A DNA stretch of 64,000 bases. Origin: Tunturibacter psychrotolerans (lineage in GTDB: Bacteria > Acidobacteriota > Terriglobia > Terriglobales > Acidobacteriaceae). Shown here in pieces: positions 53,901-63,000 of the stretch; within the stretch, counting starts at the first letter, position 1; every line of letters begins with the position of its first letter. The stretch spans positions 2,666,001 to 2,730,000 of the forward strand of contig NZ_CP132942.1 in NCBI RefSeq assembly GCF_040359615.1, read 5' to 3'. The notes below the pieces were generated by a model that saw nothing but the letters and a program-made list of their open reading frames with translations, was not told where the DNA came from and ran no database searches. A program made the translations under genes and the position numbers.

Positions 53901-54423
53901 GCGTTGACATGGTTCCCGGGGTCAGCACTGCAAGCGGACTGATACCCATGCCGTTCAACCCGACATTGACCTTGCCGGCGCTGGTGACTACCTGCAGGGG
54001 TACGGCACGCTGGCCGGGGTATGCAGGGCTGAAAGTGATAGGGACCGTGCAGACCGTGCCGACTGGGTTTGAAGTCACGCCATCGACCGCGCAACCGCTA
54101 ACTGAACCGACCGTATACTCCTGCTTGTTTCCTTGAGACAAAGGTACGGTGAAGCCGCTGATGGTCTCGGCCGAGGTTGTCTTCAGAAGGACATTCTGCG
54201 GTGTGCTGCTGCTGGCGACATTCGTAGCAGGTAACGCGATAGGGCCGTTCACCGATACCAACTGAGCAGGCAATGTCTTCCATGACACCAGGAGCAAAAC
54301 CATCAGCCCGAGAAGGGGCAAAGGTTTATATGCTTTCATGGAGCCGTGACGGAGAGAACGGAAGTAGTGGGGCAGTATCCAGCGCGAGACCAACTGCGAG
54401 ATTCCGGGAATAGGCGATAGCAT
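50902..54423 (-). CDS. NHL-repeat and choice-of-anchor-D surface protein
   Basis: A 1173-residue protein. A signal-anchor (about residues 30-53) is followed by an anchor-D-like strand region, then at least five NHL propeller repeats (about 170-530: cores such as PAGNVYFGA, QGNLYIEDQDNNLIRKVD and NGTQGYSGDNGPATQASLNRPEGIALD). Three to four choice-of-anchor D (ASH/HYDIN) beta-sandwich domains follow (about 540-970), then an Ig-like region and a C-terminal transmembrane helix with basic flank (about 1090-1140). The start 54423 has AGGAG 9 bases upstream and forms TGATG with the upstream gene. It is probably an anchored extracellular scaffold or adhesin. Confidence 0.85.
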   Translation of the reverse strand: MLSPIPGISQLVSRWILPHYFRSLRHGSMKAYKPLPLLGLMVLLLVSWKTLPAQLVSVNGPIALPATNVASSSTPQNVLLKTTSAETISGFTVPLSQGNKQEYTVGSVSGCAVDGVTSNPVGTVCTVPITFSPAYPGQRAVPLQVVTSAGKVNVGLNGMGISPLAVLTPGTMSTLAGEVNGPNCNAYNGPATLGPICNPSAGAVDFAGNVYVASFYSNTVSKIDTSGNITVIAGTGAGGLSGVGGPATSATFDRPSDVIVDPAGNVYFGAETAEQIFKIDAITQILTSVAGNGTQGYSGDNGPATQASLNRPEGIALDLQGNLYIEDQDNNLIRKVDTSGIITTVAGNPATIGQGSPTYSGDGGPATQANLALCCEGVYASYDSITVDSTGNLFIGDSGHHVVREVTTDGIIHTVAGNNTLGAGFSGDGGAATSAQLNWPMGVAVDPAGDLYIADFSNNLIRKVDAATQTITTVAGNGTQGSAGSGLATQVSLNGPQKVALDGEGNFYVADTKNNLVRKTDVSNPTLTFATPTPVDSTDTTDGPLQAIVSNIGNAPLALPPPATGSNASVSAGFTFFIGNSGPCPFEGPSSSAGTLAQGSSCGLSVEFEPVSVGSITGSIVLTDNSLNAASPYASQTISLVGTAIAAVSTGALTIAPTTQTFPAILVGSTSSALTSTITNTTNQAIYLSSGSLTDTTDFTQTTNCSGILSANGGSCTVTFTFTPQSAGPLTSTYSIHDLNHPASPLTVALSAIGNAVTTSAPQASLSPATADFGSITTSAASSAQTFTLSNTGNASLGITSISLSGANPDSFIIVNDSCSSGGTEDARPARSRATKRGGSSPRDLPELPPGSTCQILIVFSPTTAGPSSATLTIVDQVGTQTSALTGTGVASVTTAPQAALTAASANFNTVTTGSSSAAQTFTLANAGNAALSIASVSITGANASSFLLGADTCGTTLAAGGSCTIAVTFSPTSTGSFAASLAVTDALGTQTSSLTGTGAAVAPADFTVTATPASQSVVSGSSATYSVSVASTGGTFAQAVALSANGLQPGATVTFSPASVTPGSSGAQATMIVQTTIQQAAGRGDLSPWPFTAPVFAALLLLFPGRRFRSGKRGWGVFTSLACFVALLGITASTIGCGAGFALPSSAKTYTITVTGTSGSDTHSTTVTLTVQ

Positions 54424-54722
54424 CAGAATTTCTCCTTGAGTTCTTCAAATGACCTTTGGCAGATCCGTAGCTGACCGGCTGTTGAAACTTCCAGGTGCAG
54501 GCCGGATTGCTCGAGCGCGCGGTGGATACGGTCTGTGGTGGCAGGGGTATCTCCGTCAACCCGCGCAACGATGGTGATCCAGGGGCTACCGCAGGCGGGA
54601 CAAACCTTCGGTGCGTTCGGAGTGTCCGGTTCGCTACCCTGAACGTGGAGCGCTGGACCCGTAACCGTGATGGTGACCTCACGGTGCTGGAACTCAATCG
54701 AGAGCCGCTTCGTTCTTTTCAT
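54423..54722 (-). CDS. Small CPxCG-motif protein upstream of the NHL gene
   Basis: A 99-residue protein starting MKRTKRLSIEFQHREVTITV, with VCPACGSPW (C46 and C49 by eye) that resembles half of a zinc ribbon, and a C-terminal helix ICQRSFEELKEKF. ATG 54722 has AAGGA about 7 bases upstream. Its stop overlaps the next start as TGATG, so the two are translated together. The family is not known to me. A regulatory or assembly role for the surface protein is only a guess. Confidence 0.7.
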   Translation of the reverse strand: MKRTKRLSIEFQHREVTITVTGPALHVQGSEPDTPNAPKVCPACGSPWITIVARVDGDTPATTDRIHRALEQSGLHLEVSTAGQLRICQRSFEELKEKF

Positions 54723-54894
54723 GGCGTCCTTGGTGAAGCGCAATGGAGCGGGATTATCGTTTCCGGTCCTAAGAGTCGGCATTGCTATACTTGGCTCGTC
54801 TGGACTTCGTAGAGTTTTCCGAGTCCGCTTCGCTCGGCACAACCTGTTTTCCCACGGCTGCCGAAGGGGCGTCCTCAAGTCCAGCTCAATCACC

Positions 54895-54906
54895 CCTCAA
54901 TTGAGG
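54895..54906. promoter_or_regulatory. Palindromic operator candidate
   Basis: A perfect 12-bp palindrome, CCTCAATTGAGG, 13 bases before the winged-helix gene and within the 196-base gap to the divergent five-gene group. It is a candidate binding site for the adjacent CadC-like regulator. Confidence 0.5.
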
Positions 54907-54918
54907 CTCAATCGGTCT

Positions 54919-57288
54919 ATGTCCTTTGTTGCGAATCGTTTAGTCAAGTTTGAGGAGTATGAGATTGATCGCGCACGATGGCAATTGAGCTGGCGTGACG
55001 AGGCCCTGCCGCTCAATCGGAAGACATTTGACCTGCTTCTTTACCTGGTGGACCATGCCGACAGGGTGGTGGGGAAGGAAGAGTTGCTGCGTACGCTCTG
55101 GCCGGAGTCATTCGTCGAAGAGAGCAATCTGACCCAGCACATCTTTCTGCTCCGCAAGGCGCTATCCCGGCACGACTCCGGCTTGAAGTTCATCGAGACC
55201 GTGCCCGGACGCGGCTACCGCTTTACCGCCATCATCACGGAGCAGCTCCCTGTGGATCGCATGGTGATCAGCGCCAGCGAATCCATCACCCGGATCACCC
55301 TTGAAGAAGAAGTGGACACATCGGAGTCGGCGTCCCAGAGATTCGAAGTCACCCAGCCGCTGCTCTCCGCTCCCCTTGGAAAGCGTCATATCTATTGGAT
55401 AGCCGGTGGATCCGTTGTTGCGGTGGCGCTTTGCGTCGCAGTCTGGTTTGGCTGGCAGCGCTGGCTGGATCGTTCGGGCGGTGCGCCAGTGCAGTTAGTG
55501 CTGACCCCGATGGAAGGCACGACTGGCGACGCCATCCTAGACAAATCGCTCACTCAAGCTCTCCGCATGGATCTGGCGCAGAGTCCTTATGTCTCGGTGG
55601 TTCCGGGCTCAATCGTCGGGGCGACCCTGACCCAGATGATGCATAAGCCGGACGAGGCAATGACTCCAGCGATGGCCCGCGAGGTCTGCGAGCGCACCAA
55701 TAGCCAGGGTGTCTTGTCAGGCAATATCGCGAAGGTCGGGCAGCACTTTCTCATCACGGAGGAAGCCAGTAACTGCGTCGATGGCTCTGTCATCGGGGCC
55801 GCCAAACGCGAGGTCGAAAGCACCGAACATCTCCCCCGCGAGATCGATGGCCTGGCCGAAACCTTGCGGCAGACGCTGGGCGAGTCCCGCAGAAGCATCG
55901 CCCGCTTCAGCACTCCGCTCTTCTCCGCCGACACCGCCTCGCTCGATGCTCTCAAAGCCTACAGCCGCGCCTCTTACGACTCCGAACGCGGAAAGCGGGC
56001 CGAGGCCATCGAACTGCTCAAGCAGGCCATCGCCTTCGATCCCAACTTCGCCACGGCCTACTTCGATCTCTCAACCAACTATCGCGGCTCGGGCGATCAT
56101 GAGGCCGAGCTAGCCGCCATTCAGAAGGCGTATAACCTCCGCAGCTACGTCAGCCAGGCCGTGCAATTCGCCATCGTGGCCCGCTACAACACCCTGGTCA
56201 CCGGAGACCTCTTTGCGGCGGAGCGCAACCTGCAGAGCTGGACCGAGATCTATCCCCGCAACGCCACTGCATGGAACAATCTCTCCAGCGTACAACACGA
56301 GATCGGCCGCGTCTCCGAAGCCGTCTCCTCCAGCGAGAGAGCTTTGGAACTCATGCCGTCCAACCAGGCGATGTACGTCAACCTCGCGGTCAGGCAGTTG
56401 CACGCCAACAATCCAACCGCGGCCCGCGCAACCCTCGATCGCGCTATCGCCAAAGGCCTCGATGGAGACCGCGTGCGCAACTTCTATATGGAGCTCGCCT
56501 ACTACCAGCGCGACGACGTGCTCATGCAGACCCAGATCGCCTGGAGCGCGGCCCACACCAACTCCCCGTTCTTCTTCCTTACCCAGGCTCAGATCGCGGC
56601 AGCCGAGGGCAGGCTGGCAGATGAACAAAGGCTCTTGGGCAAAGCAGCCGCTCTCTTCCGCACCCAGGGTCTGGCCGATGTCGCCGACAGCAACTCCAGA
56701 ATCGTGGTGGTCGGGCTCATCGAATCAGGACAAAAGGAGGCCGGCGAAAAGCTCTTTCACAGCGTGCCCCCAGATCCCGCGGACCCCTGGTATCTGCTCG
56801 GTCTCGCCTACACCGGCGATCCTCAGGGCGCGCTCGCCGGCGTCAAGGCGATGCAGGCCAAGTACCCAAAGGGAGCTCTGGTCAACCTCTTCTGGACTCC
56901 CTATATTGAGGCCGAGATCGATCTGGCCAGCCACAAGCCGAAGGACGCCGTCGCCGTCCTCGAGCCTACTCGCGCCCTCGATGGCAGAGACCTCTTTCTG
57001 CCCGAGCTTCGCGGCGACACCTTCCTTGCCGCCGGTGAGCCTCTGCGTGCGGAGAAAGAGTATCGTGAGGTTCTCGCTCATCCATCCCTCGAGCCCATCT
57101 CCGCAAACATCCCGCTCGCCTGGCTTGGCCTCGGCCGCGCCCTTGCCGCTGAAGGCAATCGCGCTGCGGCTACTAATGCCTATCAGCACTTCTTTAGCCT
57201 ATGGGCTCACGCCGACCCCGATGCGATGTATCTCAAGCAAGCCAAACAAGAGTTCGCTACCCTGCAAACAGTTAGCTTGGCCAAATAG
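54919..57288 (+). CDS. CadC-like winged-helix/TPR membrane regulator
   Basis: A 789-residue protein. An OmpR/PhoB winged-helix domain (about 8-105: LVKFEEYEIDRARWQLSWRD, RTLWPESFVEESNLTQHI and ETVPGRGYRF) is followed by a transmembrane helix (about 160-180), a periplasmic region and a long array of TPR helices (about 350-780). This is the transmembrane one-component type, common and expanded in acidobacteria. ATG 54919 is the first start giving the standard N-terminus. It diverges from the NHL/outer-membrane gene group and probably controls it or itself from the palindrome at 54895. Confidence 0.88.
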   Translation: MSFVANRLVKFEEYEIDRARWQLSWRDEALPLNRKTFDLLLYLVDHADRVVGKEELLRTLWPESFVEESNLTQHIFLLRKALSRHDSGLKFIETVPGRGYRFTAIITEQLPVDRMVISASESITRITLEEEVDTSESASQRFEVTQPLLSAPLGKRHIYWIAGGSVVAVALCVAVWFGWQRWLDRSGGAPVQLVLTPMEGTTGDAILDKSLTQALRMDLAQSPYVSVVPGSIVGATLTQMMHKPDEAMTPAMAREVCERTNSQGVLSGNIAKVGQHFLITEEASNCVDGSVIGAAKREVESTEHLPREIDGLAETLRQTLGESRRSIARFSTPLFSADTASLDALKAYSRASYDSERGKRAEAIELLKQAIAFDPNFATAYFDLSTNYRGSGDHEAELAAIQKAYNLRSYVSQAVQFAIVARYNTLVTGDLFAAERNLQSWTEIYPRNATAWNNLSSVQHEIGRVSEAVSSSERALELMPSNQAMYVNLAVRQLHANNPTAARATLDRAIAKGLDGDRVRNFYMELAYYQRDDVLMQTQIAWSAAHTNSPFFFLTQAQIAAAEGRLADEQRLLGKAAALFRTQGLADVADSNSRIVVVGLIESGQKEAGEKLFHSVPPDPADPWYLLGLAYTGDPQGALAGVKAMQAKYPKGALVNLFWTPYIEAEIDLASHKPKDAVAVLEPTRALDGRDLFLPELRGDTFLAAGEPLRAEKEYREVLAHPSLEPISANIPLAWLGLGRALAAEGNRAAATNAYQHFFSLWAHADPDAMYLKQAKQEFATLQTVSLAK

Positions 57289-57575
57289 GTGGGCCAAAAG
57301 GGCAAAACTGAATATCTTTCCTGTTTTGAGGGATAGTTCTTCGCCGAAGGGGATAGTCTCGTGAACTGTGTCGGAGTAGCTGGGAGGGATCTGTCACTCG
57401 AGAAAGTATCCGAGCGGCGCAAGACATTGGCCGATGCCCGCTCTGCGCGTCTTTGCAAGCGCTCACCTATGATTGTGACGAATGACGAAGGGCCTTCCTC
57501 GCCATCCTCGAATGGATGCGTGAAGGCAAGGATACGAACAATCTTGGAAAGGTCACTGACGTTTTAGGCTTACTC

Positions 57576-57803
57576 ATGTCAAACCAGGAATGTTACAGAG
57601 TCGAACGGCACTATGAAGAAGCTACCAAAACACTTCTCGCCGCCGAGAACGATCTAGATAGTACTTCTCCAAACGCATCACCGCGTCTAGTCCGCGAGGC
57701 AAGGTTGCAGACGGTAAAGCGCGAACACGTCGAAGCCAGGGAGCTTCTTATAGAGCACCGTCGCAGCTGCTCCATCTGCAAAGCTAAAGGCATACCGGAC
57801 TAG
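57576..57803 (+). CDS. Small hypothetical protein
   Basis: A 75-residue, mostly helical protein with charged heptads (ERHYEEATKTLLAAENDL and LQTVKREHVEARELLIEHR) and a C-terminal CSICKAKG. The ribosome site is weak. Sensible composition suggests a real gene. The 287 bases before it (57289-57575) hold no gene I can support. Confidence 0.5.
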   Translation: MSNQECYRVERHYEEATKTLLAAENDLDSTSPNASPRLVREARLQTVKREHVEARELLIEHRRSCSICKAKGIPD

Positions 57804-57855
57804 CATCCAAGGTCGATTCAACCCGCATCGATCCGTGTCGCATGTGACCAGAAGT

Positions 57856-58602
57856 TCATGAACTACGCAGGTTCCCGATCATGGTCCGCACATCGCCGGC
57901 GTCCACCACGAAGCGCGAGGTGCCGTCGAGCGAATCTGGGTCTTCCAGCACCCAGCGGCGCTCGTGTTGCATCTTGCTGGCTTCGCTCCGCCGCAGAGAA
58001 CCATGGAAATGGTTGGCACCGGTAGCCCGCGCGAGGGCTGCAGCGTCCTTGATTCGCAGACCTCCACCAACAGCTATATCAATTCTTCCGTCAGCGATCT
58101 CGACCAATCGCGCAAGCTTGTCTGCTCCCGCCAGCACATCGGGTTCGCCGCCGGAGGTAAGAACGCGCCTGCAGCCAGTGGCAATGACGTCTTCGAGAGC
58201 CTGCTCCAGTGAGATGGTGTAGTCGAAGGCACGATGAAAGGTGATCTCGAGTGGCGCGGCGAGTTCGACGAGTTGGCGTGTGCGTTCCATGTCCACCGTA
58301 CCGTCGGTTCGCAGGATCCCAAGGACAAAGCCGCTGGCTCCAAGGCTGTGCGCGTGAAGGAGATCCTCCCGCATCAGGGAAAACTCATCGTCCGTGTAGT
58401 GGAAGTCACCACTTCGCGGTCGCAACAGGACGTGAACGGGGAGGCCGCTATGAAGAATCGCAGCACGCGTCAGACCATGACTCGGCGTAAGCCCCCCTTC
58501 GCTGAGGGCGGTGCAAAGCTCAATGCGATCGGCACCGCCTTCGCGCGCGGCGAGGCAGGCCTGAAGACTCTCTGCACAGAGTTCGAAGATGATTTTGCGC
58601 AT
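57856..58602 (-). CDS. cutC: CutC family protein
   Basis: A 248-residue TIM-barrel CutC protein: FELCAESLQACLAAREGGADRIELC at the N-terminus, then PVHVLLRPRSGDFHYTDDE, GFVLGILRTDGTVDMERTRQLV, TFHRAFDYTISLEQALEDVIATG and GGGLRIKDAAAL. It was named for copper tolerance in Escherichia coli, but that role has been questioned and the biochemical function is open; a (beta/alpha)8 sugar-phosphate-type role is possible. ATG 58602 fits the family N-terminus, although the frame is open to 58710. Its neighbours are sugar genes, which favours a carbohydrate context over copper. Confidence 0.92.
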   Translation of the reverse strand: MRKIIFELCAESLQACLAAREGGADRIELCTALSEGGLTPSHGLTRAAILHSGLPVHVLLRPRSGDFHYTDDEFSLMREDLLHAHSLGASGFVLGILRTDGTVDMERTRQLVELAAPLEITFHRAFDYTISLEQALEDVIATGCRRVLTSGGEPDVLAGADKLARLVEIADGRIDIAVGGGLRIKDAAALARATGANHFHGSLRRSEASKMQHERRWVLEDPDSLDGTSRFVVDAGDVRTMIGNLRSS

Positions 58603-58844
58603 CCGAATTACACAAACCCCCAAAAGCTTTCCGATCCTTGGAAATAGTCGACGCGACGACCCGAAGCAAACGACGGGTAGAAGCTCTAACGATATACAGG
58701 ATAACTTCAAAAAGTGAAAATTTGAACTTCAAATAATCACATTTATGAGAATATCAACGACAAGGAAAACGCATTACCTAGTTTCGCAGCCAGGAGCGAG
58801 CAGCGAGCCGGTCACGATCCGTATCCCCCACGTTCCTTCCTAAC

Positions 58845-59801
58845 TCAGCCTGCCACGGGAAGCGAGCCGGTACGCGCGCGCCAGAGCGCACCGAGTATGG
58901 GATCGACAGTACCTGGCAAAACCTTCAGGGATGGGTGGTCGCGTCGCAGGGCAGAAACGATTCCTTCACGGATTGGGGCTACATGTTCGAGGATGCTGCC
59001 GGTAAACGCAAGCTCAGGAACCCACTCTGGACGATGGTTGGATGGGTCCCGCCGCAGGCGCTCGATGACAAGATGCGCAAGGTAAGCCAGTTCTTCTGCT
59101 TCGCGGTGAAGAACGTTCTGCGCAACAGCATCTCCTTCTGCGGCACACCTCACGACCAGGGGAGCAAGGCGGGTAAAGTCAGGGGAAGGGATCTGGTTGG
59201 CATAACCTATCAGCGATTCGAGATCGGGAAGCTGCCACAGCTCAAGAATCGCCGGCAGCAGTGCAGTCGTGCGATCTTCGTCGATGGCAAAAAAGGTATC
59301 GCGTAACGCCTGATGGCCGATTCTGCTGCCTGAACCCTGGTCAGCCAACGCGGGGCCCCATCCGCCGGCCGTGGTCAGTTCGCCTTGGATGGTGCGCCCA
59401 GCGACGTTGGAGCCTGTGCCAGCCATCACCAACACACCGGGTCCGCCGAAGAAGCCGGCATCGAGCGCAATCTCCACATCCCCCACGAGGATCAGCGAAC
59501 CGCCGACGCGCTCGGCGAAGGCTTCCCGTATCCAATCGGTCACCAGTGCGACCGTTATGCCAGCGGCACCGACACAGCTGCGTGTGACCGACTTCATTGA
59601 AACTCCAGTCAACGCGGTCAACTCGGCAAGCGCCTTCTCGAGATTCTGCGTCGCAGAGTGTGCATCGGTGCGCATGCGTTTGATGGTGCCCCCACGGACT
59701 CGCGCGAGTTCACGGGTGTCATCTGCCAATACATATTCTGTCTTTGTGCCGCCTACATCCAGTGCAAGATAGAACGCCAAGCCGATTCCTCTTCTTTCCA
59801 T
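58845..59801 (-). CDS. BadF/BcrA-type ATPase family kinase (N-acetylglucosamine kinase-like)
   Basis: A 318-residue actin-fold sugar kinase: phosphate-1 loop DVGGTKTEYVLAD, GAAGITVALV, phosphate-2 segment VLVMAGTGSNVAGR, and GGWGPALADQGSGSRIG, characteristic of GlcNAc/MurNAc-type kinases of the BadF/BcrA fold. It should phosphorylate an amino sugar with ATP. The start is ambiguous: ATG 59801 lacks a ribosome site, whereas a TTG at 59780 has AGAGGA 6 bases upstream. It lies between cutC and a TonB receptor on the same strand, suggesting an amino-sugar use locus. Confidence 0.85.
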   Translation of the reverse strand: MERRGIGLAFYLALDVGGTKTEYVLADDTRELARVRGGTIKRMRTDAHSATQNLEKALAELTALTGVSMKSVTRSCVGAAGITVALVTDWIREAFAERVGGSLILVGDVEIALDAGFFGGPGVLVMAGTGSNVAGRTIQGELTTAGGWGPALADQGSGSRIGHQALRDTFFAIDEDRTTALLPAILELWQLPDLESLIGYANQIPSPDFTRLAPLVVRCAAEGDAVAQNVLHREAEELAYLAHLVIERLRRDPSNHRPEWVPELAFTGSILEHVAPIREGIVSALRRDHPSLKVLPGTVDPILGALWRARTGSLPVAG

Positions 59802-60039
59802 AACTTCAAAAAGATAGCAGCAACGAAGACAGGATATTTGTTTCTAATCGCGATAGTGTTGCCACATCGTGTGCAGCAACCTTTGTACAGTTTCTGCAAG
59901 CCGATTGGGCAAGTTCGTCAAGACATCGTCGGTATTTTTGAAAACACCAGCCAGCAAGTGACAGGGGCAGAGCCGAAGCCCTGCCCCTGTGATGTTGATA
60001 CTGCGGTTGGTCGATATTCGAGGACTGTTTCACGCCGTC

Positions 60040-63000
60040 CTAGAACCGATAGTTGGCGGAAAACTGCAGCCGGCGTTCCGTAGAACGAACGGCCTGTTGG
60101 ATTCCGTTAGCAGTTCCCTGGTTTGAGATATTGCCGAAGTTGGCGTCGCCGATGTTTGTATCTGGATTGCCATAGCTGGCGATGTTGAAGGCATTGAAGG
60201 CATCGAACCGGAAGCCCAGGGTCTGCTCACGGATAATAGTGAAGTCCTTGAAGGCCGACATATCGACGTTTAGATAGCGAGGCCCGCGCGTGTTGCCGTT
60301 CCTCGCGTCACCAAAGGTGTTGGGGGCAGGCGCTCCGAAGGCGCACAGACCGTTGTCAACACCGGGAGTGGTGCAGGGAATAGCAGAAGGATCGGTGCCG
60401 TACCAGTTGTCGATAGTACGATTCACGATCTTCAATGCGCGGTACTGGTTCGGCCGCGCATTGCCGAAGCTGTTGGAGTTGTTCCCGGGTCCGTTGATGG
60501 TCTCCGGAAATCCGCTATAGACCACTGCGGCGGTCGAGACCTTCCATCCTCCAATCGCCTCGTCCACCGCGCGGTTGACGCCGGAGAGATACTGCTTGCC
60601 GTGGCCGAAGGGCAGGGAATAGACGCCGGTGCCGCTGAAGTTGTGACGTACATCGTAGGCAGCGGGACCCCAATCGGCAGCGCTGTCGTAGTAGTTCTGG
60701 AAGGCACCCTGACCGAAGTTGCTGGCACCTGAGGTATTCACCGCATAGTTGCCCGCGCTGTTGGTCAAAGCCTTCCCATAGGAATAGTTCACGGTGAACT
60801 CCAACCCATGATTCGTCCGCTGACGCAGGATCGTCTGCAGGGCCTGGTAGTTCGACGCTGCACGAGACTCCGTGATGAGCAGGCTATTGGAGCCGATGCT
60901 TACCGAAGGATCGATCGCATTTATACCAATGAACTGATTGTTGTAGTAGGGCGCCGAGGTGGGGTCGCCATTGACCCGCCACTGATTGAGGTTGCCGTAG
61001 TCTTCGATATGCTGGCCAATTTCACCGACGTAACCGACCTGTAGCGACAAGGACCGAGTGACCGCATACTCCGTCGTGAGATTGAACTCCTGAACATAGG
61101 CCGGCTGAATGTTCTGCGGATATACGTTGAAGGTGCCACCAGAGCTTACAGTTCCGCCGGTAAATCCCTGCTGCGCAGTCCGCGGAACTCCTGGGTTGCC
61201 AGGTGTGGGCGTGACGACGTTGACGTTAACCGCCTGAATGAACGGAGTGATCGAGGTCAGACGTTGGTTGGAGGAATTGCCTTCAAAGAAGCTGGTTGCA
61301 CCATAACCGCCACGAATAACAAAGCGATCCGTTGCCTGATAGGCGAAGCCGAGACGTGGCGTGAATTGGCGGTAGTTGGCGTCGTAGCATGCACGATTGC
61401 TGCATAGGCCGGACCCAACGGGCGCACCGACGGGAATCTTGCTCGCGTAAATTACCTGACCCGTAGCGATGTCGATGTTGCCGGTCTTGTTGTTGGACTC
61501 CACCCAGGGTTGGTCATACTCGTAGCGGAGACCGGCGTTCAAGGTTAGGCGAGACGTGGCTTTGTAGTCGTCGCTGAAGAACCCAGCTACACGCCATTGC
61601 CGCTGCCCGACGTTCACGCTCGCCAACGTGGCGGCTGCTCCACTGACACGATCAAGCACAAAGTCCGCGCCTCCATAGCCGCCTGCATTAGCCAGCGAAG
61701 GATTGCCAGTAAACGCGCCGGTGTAGTTCAGCGATCCAAGAAAGCCGTTATTGTTGCTGGTCGGATAGTTGTTCTGGTAGCGAAGTGCCTGCACGCCCAT
61801 GCTGAACGTACTCTTGCCGCGCTGCCATGTGAGGTTATCGATATAGCTGTAGGTGTTGTCTGTCAGGCTGCCATTATTCTGTGCACTGTTGCCGAGGCCG
61901 TTCAAGCCACCGCTTATATTTTGGAACGTAAAACCCTGAAAGGCCTGGTTGGGGAAAGTGATACCGACAACCGCGTTTCCGTTGTTGCCGAACACACCAG
62001 TTTGATCGATCGGCAGTCCCTGGTTCCAATTGATGCGCGTGAAACCGATGCGCGCCGAGTTGACGATCGACGGCGAGAAGATGCGAACCCAGGTCAGGCC
62101 GCCCAGCTGCGACGGGAAGGTGCTGCCATTCGGAAATGAGACAGGCAGAACCGAGGTAGCACCATCGTAGGCATCCGATTTCGAAAAGAACCCGCTGATC
62201 TTATCGGCGTTGTTCGGTGTGTACTCGATTTTGATATCGCCCTGGTTGTTCGCTCTAAAGGTTCGTTGTGGTCCCTGAAAATCGTTGTTCGCGATGCCGT
62301 CCGAAGGGGTGGCATTGGGCAATGGGTAGAGCTCCGGATGAGCAAAAAGATACTGCGCAACCGGGTTGTTGATCGGTACACCCTTATTGCCGACGTAAGG
62401 CGCGAAGCCATTCAATGGGTCGTACAGTTGAATCGGATTCGAACCAGTGAGAAGCGCCGAGAAATCTCCGTTGCGCATCGCCTGCGTAAAGACGCTTGCG
62501 GAATGAGTCCCACCCTGGTGGAAGCGCGATCCTAAATAGTCGGCGAAGAAGAAAAGTTTGTCGCGCTTGATCGGACCACCAATGGTGCCTCCAAACTGAG
62601 ACTGAGAGAAGGGGTTGGTGGGGATGATGGGACTCTGGTGGTTATTGGTCCACGAGTTGGCATTGAGCTTGTAGTCCTGCACGTAGCCGTACGCCGAACC
62701 GTGAAACTGGTTGGTTCCGCTCTTGAGAACGGCGACCACACCGGCACCGTTGACGTTGCCATAGTCTGCCGGCGAGTTAGACGTCAGTACCTTGATCTCC
62801 TGCAAAGCCTCGGGCGCGGGGCTGTACGCGATCAGGTTATTGAATGTTTCGTTCAGATCGATCCCATCGAGCGTGTAGTTGTTCGCCTGAGCGCGGTTGC
62901 CATTCAGATTGATTGAATCGGTGGACTGAGTGCTGCGTTCAATGCTGGTCGTGCCCGATGTGCCCACGGTGCTTACCGAGCCCGGGACATAGAGGGTCAG

